The notes beneath the pieces are model-generated. The model did not search any database. It saw only the letters and a list, made by a program, of their open reading frames with translations, and was not told the origin of the DNA. 37,768 bases of DNA from Candidatus Caenarcanales bacterium (GTDB taxonomy: Bacteria; Cyanobacteriota; Vampirovibrionia; 2-02-FULL-35-15), in NCBI GenBank assembly GCA_020050435.1, contig JAGVKQ010000009.1, positions 1 to 37,768 of the forward strand, written 5' to 3'. Positions 30,855-37,731 of this stretch are shown here, piece by piece. The translations under genes and the position numbers were made by a program. Position 1 is the first letter of the stretch, and each line of letters opens with the position of its first letter.

Positions 30855-32088
30855 TAGTGTTTGATTTAAATAGTCTGTTACCACCTAGGATTGTAATAGG
30901 GTTTCCACCGCCACCATTACCAAAACTAAATGCTGAATTTTGTAAGTTTGATTGCCTGTTAAATAAATTGTCTTGTACTACGAAGTTGCCAAGAGAACCT
31001 AGAGCCGATCCAACTGCTGTTCCAATAACAGTAGGCGCAATATACCTGAAGAAACTTCTGACTTCTTTTCCTGCAGAAGGTATAAATTCAATTGTGTCAT
31101 TTGGTCTAACGGCAATCTGACCAAAATCAGAGCCTTTCATAATGAGATCATGAATACTTATTTCATGAGTTCTGTATACACCATCAGTTTCAAATCTTGA
31201 TAGTCTAACAGTTTTTAATGTACCTACATTGTTTAATCCACCAGCTTTTCCAAGAGCGTCCAGAAGTGTTGCATCGTTCGGTAAGATAAAACTTCCTCCA
31301 GTTTTAACTTCTCCAGTTACGTTAACAGGAACTTCTTGATAAGCTAATTTCCCTAATAATCTTACATGTGTCTGAGCTTGATTTTCCACTTCTCCAGTAA
31401 CAGGGACATAGATCGTATCTCCTGGCAATAAGTTTGTATCGTCTAGTATTGATTCACCTATTACTAAAGATTTTAGATTTAAAACTTTTCTTTCAGCATT
31501 TGTCCCTCTGGTAACTAAAACAGAAGTTATGTCTGCACGAGGTTTTAAGCCTCCGGCAATTTGAAGTGCTTGAGTAAGAGATAAATTAAAGGTACTTGTT
31601 GAACTAGCTGATCCGCCTTCTACACTAGTAGATGTGGTTTCTATTTTATAGACACCAGGTTTTGCAACTTCTCCACCTATGTAAACGTTTACTGGTCTAT
31701 ACTTGCTGATTTGTACAAATACTAGAGGATTTTTTAAGGTCTTGCCAAAAAGCCTTCTTACTTCTTCTGAAAACTGATCTAAAGTATGTCCTGCCACTAA
31801 TAAGTTTTCTTGTTTTCCATCTGGTAATGGAATTGATATGTAACCATCTGCAGAAACTACTAAATCATATTTTTCTACCTGTCCAAACAACTCTTTAAGA
31901 GTTCTATCTGTTACTGTTAATTGATCTCCAGGACCAATTACATATGGTGGAGTAAGTACAGCTTGTAATTTAATTTTTCTTGGAAAGTTTTCATTCTCTT
32001 CAACATCAATAGCATATGAAGCTTGATTTATTGCTAAAACTAGAATTAGACTTAATAATGTTAATTTTACTTTTTTAAAATTCCCCAT
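30847..32088 (-). CDS. wza: Polysaccharide export outer-membrane (OPX) protein, Wza-like
   Basis: A 413-aa exported protein with a signal peptide (about 1-26, ending ASYA). The PES domain begins YVIGPGDQLTVTD (about 50) and contains VSADGYISIPLPDG. Two or three SLBB-type domains follow (NVYIGGEVAKPGVYKI at about 134; VNVTGEVKTGGSFILPNDATLLDALGKAGG at about 255). The Gly-rich end (FVVQDNLFN, then FGNGGGGNPITIL) may be the membrane-inserting part. OPX proteins form the channel for capsule or exopolysaccharide and work with a Wzc-type copolymerase, here the gene immediately upstream. AGGAG lies 10 nt before the ATG. Confidence 0.9.
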   Translation of the reverse strand: MGNFKKVKLTLLSLILVLAINQASYAIDVEENENFPRKIKLQAVLTPPYVIGPGDQLTVTDRTLKELFGQVEKYDLVVSADGYISIPLPDGKQENLLVAGHTLDQFSEEVRRLFGKTLKNPLVFVQISKYRPVNVYIGGEVAKPGVYKIETTSTSVEGGSASSTSTFNLSLTQALQIAGGLKPRADITSVLVTRGTNAERKVLNLKSLVIGESILDDTNLLPGDTIYVPVTGEVENQAQTHVRLLGKLAYQEVPVNVTGEVKTGGSFILPNDATLLDALGKAGGLNNVGTLKTVRLSRFETDGVYRTHEISIHDLIMKGSDFGQIAVRPNDTIEFIPSAGKEVRSFFRYIAPTVIGTAVGSALGSLGNFVVQDNLFNRQSNLQNSAFSFGNGGGGNPITILGGNRLFKSNTNE

Positions 32089-32105
32089 GATCTTTTACTC
32101 CTAGC

Positions 32106-34232
32106 TTATGCAGCAGATAACCCTTTTGAATACGTTTCTGGTTTGTCTACTCGTCCATAACCGTATGCATATCCATAACCATAGCCTTGTGCAGATGAGG
32201 GCACTGAATTTAAAATAACACCAACTGCATTGATGCTTGCTTTATTTAAAAGATCTAATGAAGTTAGGAGATCTTTTCTTGATGTTTTGTTATATCTTGC
32301 TACCATGGCTACAACATCAGCATGTTTAGCAAGCAATAATGCATCTGAAAATATTCCTAGAGGAGGAGTGTCTAATATAACTAAGTCATAAATATGTTGT
32401 GATGTTTCAAGCAATTCTCTCATTTTGTCAGATTCAAGTAATTGTATTGGATTAGGAGGAATATCTCCACCAGGTAAATAGTCAAATCCTACAATTCCTA
32501 AAATACTCTTTTGTACAACATCATAGAAATCTATTTCATTAATTAAAGTGTTACTAATACCAACTGCATCTTTTGGTCTTGCAAGGTATTTATAGAGTGA
32601 AGGATTTCTAATATCTGCATCAATAAGAAGAACTCTTTTCCCTGTTTGTGCATATGTAATTGCTAAGTTAATTGAAACGGTGGATTTCCCTTCTTCAGCA
32701 TTAGAACTGGTAAGAAGAAGAAGCTTCCTGTCTCCTGATAGAGATAAAAATGAAAGATTTGTTCTAAGTGCATGTATAGCTTCAGCATAATCACTTCGTG
32801 GATCCTGGTATACGATAGGCAGATCACCCATATGTGCAGATGGTAACTGTCCAAGGAATGGGCAGCCCATATCTTTAGGCAGAGTATCAACACTCTTGAT
32901 TACATCATCAAAGTATTCAACAATGTAAATCACTACAAGTGCAAGACATAAGCCAAAAATATAGCTAACTAGAAGTGTCATTGGAATATTTGGCCATTTC
33001 GGAATGCTTGCAAATGATGGTGGATCAATAAGTCTTAGATTTGTTATGTGAGAGGCTATAACACCTTTCATTCTTGATTCAATTAACTTAACTTCAATTT
33101 CATCAAGTCTTTTTTGTGCAATTTCATTTTGTCTAACTAACTGCATGTAGATGTATTTTTCACTAGGCAATTTCTCTAACTTCTTTTCATTAATATCAAT
33201 TGCTTCTTGAATTACATCTAATTGTTGTTGTGTTGCTAACTCAGTTGTTTTAGCACGTATAAATTCTTGAGTTAGAGCAACTCTGACTGGATCATTTGCA
33301 TAAGGGAAAGAGGAGTCGTCAACTTCTTTGCCTAATATTTCTTTTATTCTTTCCCCAATAAGTCTTCTATTCCCAACAATTTGTTCTTTGACTTCTTCGA
33401 GTTGGTAATGTCCTGGTTTTACTTTTGTTTGTAGTCTTACTAGCTGTGTTTCTTTGTCATATAAATCTTTTCTTAAAGCTGATAAGTAAGGATCTTGACT
33501 GACTGTATTTGTTATAACAGCATTGTCTAAGTCAGACATTAATTGTCTTTCAAGCTGCTTTGAACCAGCTTCTGCTTTTGCAAACTCAGTACTAACTGTC
33601 AACTTTAATTCTCTTAATTTAAAAGCAGTTCTAATTAATTCATTAGTACTTTCTAAACCTACAGTTTTACTACTTTGCTCAAATTCTCTTAAACGTTTGC
33701 TGGCATCCAGTGCTTCTCTTTCTGCTTTATTTCTTTCTTTCTTTAAAAATCTAATAGCACTTGCAGTGTCACTAGCTTTTAATTCAATTGTTTTTTCAAT
33801 ATAACTATCAACAACAGATTGAAGAATCTCTTTTGCTTTTTTAGGATTAGGATCTTTATATTTAAGTTCTACTATATCTACATTTCTATCTGCTGTAACT
33901 TCAAAATGTTCATTTATATCTAAATAACTTATATACTCACCTTTTTTAGGTCCGTCCTTATAACGCATATTAAATTGGCGAATTACTTGATCTAAAATAG
34001 TTGCTGATTTTAAAATTTCTATTTGTGTTTGAATTGGATCGCTAAGTCTTGCAATTGGTCTAAAAGGGTTAGCTCCTCCCAAATCCATATCCTTAGCTTC
34101 TATTAATAGTCTTGCTTTACTCTCATAAATTGGAGTAATTGATAATGCTACTACCCAGGATAAAGTCGGGACAAGGAATAGAATTAATAGGCCCAATCTT
34201 ATATGTAGTTTAATTGCTTCTAAGAAATTCAA
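32106..34232 (-). CDS. wzc: Wzc-like polysaccharide copolymerase with BY-kinase domain
   Basis: A 708-aa inner-membrane protein. The Wzz domain has TM1 at about 13-32 and long periplasmic coiled coils (about 160-390), with TM2 at about 418-441. The cytoplasmic bacterial tyrosine kinase follows, with Walker A SSNAEEGKST (509-518), Walker A' LLIDADIRNP (535-544) and Walker B LVILDTPP (617-624). The tail has a tyrosine cluster (Y684, 686, 688, 690, 692, 701) for autophosphorylation. It controls chain length and export together with Wza. The start is TTG 34232, preceded by GGAGG with 8 nt spacing; that site lies in a long hairpin. Confidence 0.93.
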   Translation of the reverse strand: MNFLEAIKLHIRLGLLILFLVPTLSWVVALSITPIYESKARLLIEAKDMDLGGANPFRPIARLSDPIQTQIEILKSATILDQVIRQFNMRYKDGPKKGEYISYLDINEHFEVTADRNVDIVELKYKDPNPKKAKEILQSVVDSYIEKTIELKASDTASAIRFLKKERNKAEREALDASKRLREFEQSSKTVGLESTNELIRTAFKLRELKLTVSTEFAKAEAGSKQLERQLMSDLDNAVITNTVSQDPYLSALRKDLYDKETQLVRLQTKVKPGHYQLEEVKEQIVGNRRLIGERIKEILGKEVDDSSFPYANDPVRVALTQEFIRAKTTELATQQQLDVIQEAIDINEKKLEKLPSEKYIYMQLVRQNEIAQKRLDEIEVKLIESRMKGVIASHITNLRLIDPPSFASIPKWPNIPMTLLVSYIFGLCLALVVIYIVEYFDDVIKSVDTLPKDMGCPFLGQLPSAHMGDLPIVYQDPRSDYAEAIHALRTNLSFLSLSGDRKLLLLTSSNAEEGKSTVSINLAITYAQTGKRVLLIDADIRNPSLYKYLARPKDAVGISNTLINEIDFYDVVQKSILGIVGFDYLPGGDIPPNPIQLLESDKMRELLETSQHIYDLVILDTPPLGIFSDALLLAKHADVVAMVARYNKTSRKDLLTSLDLLNKASINAVGVILNSVPSSAQGYGYGYAYGYGRVDKPETYSKGLSAA

Positions 34233-34235
34233 GTT

Positions 34236-34295
34236 CTAGCCCTCCAATATGGGTAAATTCTTCTTGTAGATATTTGTTACCCACATGGAGGCTAG
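34236..34295 (-). promoter_or_regulatory. Long hairpin sequestering the wzc ribosome-binding site
   Basis: In the minus-strand RNA, 34295-34277 (CTAGCCTCCATGTGGGTAA) pairs with 34256-34236 (TTACCCATATTGGAGGGCTAG is too long to quote as one arm; its key part is TTGGAGGGCTAG). The result is about 19 bp with two single-base bulges and a 20-nt loop. The 3' arm contains GGAGG, the Shine-Dalgarno of the wzc TTG start 3 nt beyond the stem. The rest of the 34233-34419 gap shows nothing else definite. Confidence 0.7.
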
Positions 34296-34419
34296 GGCTA
34301 AACCATTAAAAGCTGAGCAAATGTATCTATATCTTAGGGATAGACCTATAAATGAAAATTGATAGTTTGAAAAGCTGATTATCTTTTGGGCAAAAGGGAT
34401 AGCCCCACAATAATTGTCT

Positions 34420-35283
34420 TTAAGGCGAAGGAGTTGGTGTTGGTGTCGGTGTTGGAGTTGGAGTCGCTGTAGGCGAAGGAGTCGGAGTAGGTGTCGGTGT
34501 TGGAGTTGGAGTCGCTGTAGGCGAAGGAGTTGGTGTAGGTGTAGGTGTTGGAGTTGGAGTCGCTGTAGGCGAAGGAGTCGGAGTAGGTGTCGGTGTTGGA
34601 GTTGGTGTCGGTGTTGGTGTAGGCGTTGGAGTTGGAGTAGGCGTTGGAGTTGGAGTAGGCGTCGGTGTAGCTGCAGGAGTAGGTGTTGGAGTCGGTGTTG
34701 GTGTTGGTGTCGGCGTTGGAGTAGGTGTAGGTGTTGGAGTAGGTGTAGGTGTTGGTGTAGCTGTCGGCGTTGGTGTAGCTGTTGGTGTTGGAGTCGCTGT
34801 TGAAGAAGGTGTTGCTGTCGGTGTCGGTGTAGGTGTTAATGTTGGACCACCAGAAGCAATCTCTACGCGATTAGTTGCTCTAACAACTAGAGTAGTAGGC
34901 CACATTGTACTCATTCCCCCTGTGAAAAGTTTAATAAAATCAGGAAAGACTGGGTCAAATGGTATGGATGCTGTAACTGTAATTGGATCACCTATAGCTC
35001 TAGTAGCACCAGCTGTTGGACTTACAGTAAGAGTAATAGCATAGACATTGGGAATTAATGTACTAGCATTTGATAGAGTCTTTAAATTAGCAGTAGTGTA
35101 ATTTGGTCCAATTGAAGTGTATCTTGCAGATGTTCTACATATATGATTTAGACTGTTTACATAATAAAAAATTCTTCCAAATTCTATAACAGCAAAAGTT
35201 ACACCAAGGATTATTGGCAATATTAAAGCTGTTTCAGCTAATACAGCTCCAAAAAATTCTCTTTTAAAAAATCGTGTAAACAA
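34420..35283 (-). CDS. TadE-like pseudopilin with long Thr-Pro tail
   Basis: The N-terminus is TadE-like: a short basic lead, then [30 protein letters not shown] (about 11-40) with the E-x-A-L pseudopilin-type motif, and a small beta domain to about residue 145. The remaining roughly 140 residues are nearly all Thr and Pro with occasional Ala or Ser, a stiff, probably surface-exposed stalk. The coding end contains four 48-bp tandem units. The length of 287 aa is about twice that of its paralogue at 36499-36933. It starts at TTG 35283 with a weak AGGG upstream. Part of the Tad/Flp pilus cluster. Confidence 0.8.
   Translation of the reverse strand: MFTRFFKREFFGAVLAETALILPIILGVTFAVIEFGRIFYYVNSLNHICRTSARYTSIGPNYTTANLKTLSNASTLIPNVYAITLTVSPTAGATRAIGDPITVTASIPFDPVFPDFIKLFTGGMSTMWPTTLVVRATNRVEIASGGPTLTPTPTPTATPSSTATPTPTATPTPTATPTPTPTPTPTPTPTPTPTPTPTPTPTPAATPTPTPTPTPTPTPTPTPTPTPTPTPTPTPTPSPTATPTPTPTPTPTPSPTATPTPTPTPTPTPSPTATPTPTPTPTPTPSP
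34423..34614 (-). repeat. 48-bp tandem repeat in the Thr-Pro coding tract
   Basis: Four units start at 34423, 34471, 34519 and 34567, each beginning AGGCGAAGGAG on the plus strand, so the period is exactly 48 bp (16 codons, keeping frame). The fourth unit is less complete. The tract continues to about 34840 as a less regular (Thr-Pro) array. Confidence 0.85.
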
Positions 35284-35334
35284 ATTAAAATCCCTAGAGT
35301 ATATTACTCTTATTAGATATTTTACTCAATCTTA

Positions 35335-35404
35335 GGCAAGGTATGTTGCTATATAAAATAATATAAAAATTACCTTGCAGCGCATCCCCTGTAGATGTTG
35401 CCTA
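35335..35404 (-). promoter_or_regulatory. Mutually exclusive hairpins in the leader of the long TadE-like gene
   Basis: In minus-strand RNA order, element 1 is TAGGCAA (35404-35398), element 2 is GCAAGGTA (about 35383-35376) and element 3 is TACCTTGCCTA (35345-35335). Element 3 can pair with element 2 (8 bp) or element 1 (7 bp), but not both, because each uses its TTGC. The stretch lies between the TadG-like and TadE-like genes. Confidence 0.4.
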
Positions 35405-35411
35405 CAAAAAT

Positions 35412-36410
35412 TTAAAAGGCTAGCCCGTATGCATTTGCTAACAGAGATTGATTACCAGAACTTACGTTTGTTGCATTTGTTCCTACTTGAAGCCCACCAA
35501 AAGTATTGTCTACGTAATTAGGGTCTATAGTTATAGAAATATATTTAGATCCCATGCTATTTACAATACCCGTAATAGTTGCTGCAATGAAACCATCTGC
35601 TCGTCCAGTGGTTGATGATGTTAACGTAACGACAGGAAATACATAAGTCATTCCAACTAATACACTTGAATCTAAATCATTAAATGCTCCGCCCATGCCA
35701 CCATCATTAACTCTAAAAGTATCATTTATTCCTACACCAGGAGGAATCGTTCCTGAGCCTTCCTGAAAATAGTCTAAAACATTTCTAATGTCAGTAGTGC
35801 TTGGATTTGATCCTGTGTAATCTGTCCAGTACGAGTTGTCCATACTTCCTGAAGCATATAAATCAATCATATTTGAACTTGCTAATGCAGTAGCTAGTGT
35901 TGAGGTATCTATCGTAAGTGGAAACCCAGTTCCAGGTGCCATATATCCAGCAATCTGTTTTGATGCTCCAGAGGTTCCTGTTACAGGAACTGCACTAATC
36001 ATAAAATAACTTAAAACTAATGGTGTATATGTGTGCGTATAAGAAATTCTTATTGCATTTACGCTAGATGAAAGTTCGTCCCATGTAAATGTCATTGTGG
36101 ATGAGTCATATATTCCAACCTGAAGCGAAAGATCACTACTAGCTGTTGTTAGGTTTGTGAATCCAGGAATAGTCATAGAAAGATTACTATTCAAATATGA
36201 AACAGCAGTATTTTTTACTGTAGGTATAGAAGATGTGCCATCTAGTTGAGAAATGGATGCTAAAGAAGCTAGATCAATAGCAGTTTTAACTTTTGATGCT
36301 AGAGAATAAGTTTGCGCCATGTCTATGGAGTATCCCATAAACCCCATAGCAATTACAAATATAACAGCTAAAAAAGCAGCGGCAATTCCGTTTTGTTTTC
36401 TTAGCTTCAC
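35412..36410 (-). CDS. TadG-like pilus-assembly protein
   Basis: A 332-aa protein with a TadG-type N-terminus: MKLRKQNGIAAAFLAVIFVIAMGFMGYSIDMAQTYSLASKVKTAIDLASLA, a basic lead, one membrane helix and the conserved helix with D and A/L residues found in Tad_N proteins. The remainder is a secreted, Ser/Thr-rich beta domain without recognised enzymatic motifs and without an obvious von Willebrand metal site. It is usually required for Flp pilus biogenesis at the cell surface. The start is GTG 36410 with AGGAG upstream. It lies between two TadE-like genes on one strand. Confidence 0.78.
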   Translation of the reverse strand: MKLRKQNGIAAAFLAVIFVIAMGFMGYSIDMAQTYSLASKVKTAIDLASLASISQLDGTSSIPTVKNTAVSYLNSNLSMTIPGFTNLTTASSDLSLQVGIYDSSTMTFTWDELSSSVNAIRISYTHTYTPLVLSYFMISAVPVTGTSGASKQIAGYMAPGTGFPLTIDTSTLATALASSNMIDLYASGSMDNSYWTDYTGSNPSTTDIRNVLDYFQEGSGTIPPGVGINDTFRVNDGGMGGAFNDLDSSVLVGMTYVFPVVTLTSSTTGRADGFIAATITGIVNSMGSKYISITIDPNYVDNTFGGLQVGTNATNVSSGNQSLLANAYGLAF

Positions 36411-36498
36411 CTTTAATCTCTCCTAACTAATAGTACTAATTATATTTCCTATTAGATGTGATTTATAACATATGCTTTAGGGGGATCATGAAAGGATG

Positions 36499-36933
36499 TT
36501 AGGGGTATTGCTTTACTTCTGATCTGGACACTGCTGAGCTACTAATAGTAGATATCCAAGTAGCAGTTGAATTGAATAGTCTGTAAGGATTTACTATTGG
36601 AGTGTAAGCGTAGCGCAGTGTAACTGTTATTTGGTCCCCTACATTTCTACTTGCACCAGCAGCAGGTGAAATTGTTAAAGTTACATTTGAAGTGTTCACG
36701 ATGCTTGAAGCCCCGGATTGAGTTAGTAGTCCATTATTTGTATATGTTTGTGATACTGATGCATATCTTGCAATTGTTCTGGCTAATTGATTTAAGCTGT
36801 TAGAAATATATAAAATATTTCCAAGTTCTGTTATAGCAAATGTTATTCCAATAAGAATTGGAAGAACTAATGCAGCCTCTGCCATTACCGCACCATTTTT
36901 ATTTCTTCTAAATAAACTTTTCATAGGCTTCAT
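36499..36933 (-). CDS. TadE-like pseudopilin
   Basis: A 144-aa protein: a basic N-terminus (MKPMKSLFRRNKNG), then AVMAEAALVLPILIGITFAITELGNILY with the A-E-A-A-L motif typical of TadE, and a short beta domain. It matches the first 145 residues of the long TadE-like protein closely in layout (SLNQLARTIARYASV against [35 protein letters not shown] against [20 protein letters not shown]). The two are therefore paralogues, and the other gained the Thr-Pro tail. TAGAAT lies six bases before the ATG, the leaderless spacing. Divergent from the flp genes. Confidence 0.85.
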   Translation of the reverse strand: MKPMKSLFRRNKNGAVMAEAALVLPILIGITFAITELGNILYISNSLNQLARTIARYASVSQTYTNNGLLTQSGASSIVNTSNVTLTISPAAGASRNVGDQITVTLRYAYTPIVNPYRLFNSTATWISTISSSAVSRSEVKQYP

Positions 36934-36939
36934 AAAATT

Positions 36940-36945
36940 ATTCTA
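36940..36945 (-). promoter_or_regulatory. Probable -10 of the tadE-tadG-tadE transcript
   Basis: The minus strand reads TAGAAT, six bases, then the ATG at 36933. A perfect inverted repeat at 36966-36984 lies about 20 bp further upstream, where a -35 or a regulator site would be. Confidence 0.4.
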
Positions 36946-36965
36946 AATATTTAATACCCTAAGAT

Positions 36966-36984
36966 TTAGATAATATTTATCTAA
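36966..36984. promoter_or_regulatory. Perfect 8+3+8 inverted repeat in the tad/flp divergent region
   Basis: TTAGATAA-TAT-TTATCTAA is a perfect palindrome suited to a dimeric regulator. It is placed just upstream of the tadE promoter and facing the flp side. The remainder of 36985-37150 is AT-rich with a short TTAAGT/ACTTAA inverted repeat (37074-37090) and no gene that I can support. Confidence 0.45.
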
Positions 36985-37150
36985 TATAATGATATGTAAA
37001 CTTATGTGAAGATGCAAGCTGTGATCCCCCTAGTCTTTTTAAATTCTCAAGCATTCCACAAATGAATGTAAATTTAAGTTTAATACTTAAGATTAAAAAA
37101 TCTAAGAGGGGGTATAAGTATCTTTAGTGTGATGGGTAGAGGGGTTCAAA

Positions 37151-37293
37151 ATGGAAAAATTACTTAAATGACAGTTTATGCACTTTTTCTTGGCTTAACT
37201 TCAGTAGCAATGGTTACTGTAGTAACAGCACTTAGGAACAAGACTATCCTTAGCAGTGTCAAATGCATTACAGCAATCTCATCATTAGATTGA
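37151..37293 (+). pseudogene. Decayed flp pilin copy
   Basis: From 37168 the DNA matches the intact flp gene at 37400 almost throughout its hydrophobic core. The frame reads MTVYALFLGLTSVAMVTVVTA where the intact pilin has MAEYALLLGLITVAIVTVVTA. The essential glutamate after the processing site is replaced by valine, the C-terminus has drifted, and the N-terminal leader is shortened and out of frame: ATG 37151 after AGGGG meets TGA after six codons. It is therefore a relic rather than a working pilin. Confidence 0.75.
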
Positions 37294-37361
37294 ATTTGCT
37301 GTGTTGGTTTTACATAACTTGAAATCAAATTGTATTTTAATTAGTTTTGTTTGTAAATTAA

Positions 37362-37379
37362 GGTGGCTGAGTGGCCACT
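37362..37379 (+). promoter_or_regulatory. Leader hairpin of the intact flp gene
   Basis: GTGGC (37363-37367) pairs with GCCAC (37374-37378), closed by a G-T pair outside and a 6-nt loop. It ends 5-7 nt before AAGGAGG. A matching hairpin with A-T in place of the first G-C pair lies at the same place before the next flp copy (37693-37709). Confidence 0.6.
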
Positions 37380-37399
37380 ATGTAAGGAGGTAAATGGAT

Positions 37400-37555
37400 A
37401 TGGTAAATTTCATCAAAGACGAAGAAGGTACATCAATGGCAGAGTATGCACTTCTTCTTGGCTTAATTACAGTAGCAATCGTTACTGTGGTAACAGCACT
37501 CGGAACTAGAATTTCCGGAGCAATTTCAAAAGCAGTAACTGCAATTCCTTCATAA
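37400..37555 (+). CDS. flp: Flp/Fap-type pilin (type IVb)
   Basis: A 51-aa prepilin: the leader MVNFIKDEEGTSM, then AEYALLLGLITVAIVTVVTALGTRISGAI, a single hydrophobic helix with the conserved glutamate and tyrosine right after the likely cleavage point, as in Flp pilins processed by the TadV/CpaA peptidase. It is the main fibre subunit of tight-adherence pili; the ATPase and secretin genes are not in this window. An in-frame ATG at 37394 lies only 3 nt from AAGGAGG, so I choose 37400 (9 nt spacing). A strong terminator follows, so it is a single-gene unit. Confidence 0.93.
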   Translation: MVNFIKDEEGTSMAEYALLLGLITVAIVTVVTALGTRISGAISKAVTAIPS

Positions 37556-37578
37556 GATTAGAGATTGCAAAAAAATTA

Positions 37579-37611
37579 AAGCCACATCTAATTCAGGTGT
37601 GGCTTTTTTTT
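37579..37611 (+). terminator. Rho-independent terminator after flp
   Basis: AAGCCACATCT pairs with AGGTGTGGCTT (11 bp with one G-T pair, 5-nt loop) and is followed by seven T's. It isolates the intact flp transcript from the next copy. Confidence 0.92.
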
Positions 37612-37692
37612 ATGGTTAATCCTTGAACATTATTAAAAAACATTAATTAGAACTAGGGGAAAAATAAACAAATTGTTCGTATACTTTTGAAA

Positions 37693-37709
37693 GATGGCTA
37701 GTTGCCATT
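37693..37709 (+). promoter_or_regulatory. Leader hairpin of the second intact flp copy
   Basis: ATGGC (37694-37698) pairs with GCCAT (37704-37708) around a 5-nt loop, with the same outer G-T pair, about 7 nt before AAGGAG. It is equivalent to 37362-37379, with a compensatory G-C to A-T change in the first pair. Confidence 0.6.
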
Positions 37710-37731
37710 ACGAAAAAGGAGATAACTTAAT

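Noticed and set aside
34414-34803. Plus-strand ORF of Arg/Ser/Cys/Trp repeats
   Set aside because: It is the antisense reading of the Thr-Pro repeat tract; its composition is an artefact of the repeat.
34423-34850. Possible CRISPR array
   Set aside because: The 48-bp units are contiguous and in coding frame, with no unique spacers and no cas genes nearby.
35335-35404. Cyclic-di-GMP riboswitch upstream of the TadE-like gene
   Set aside because: The conserved GEMM core sequences are not present; only alternative pairings can be seen.
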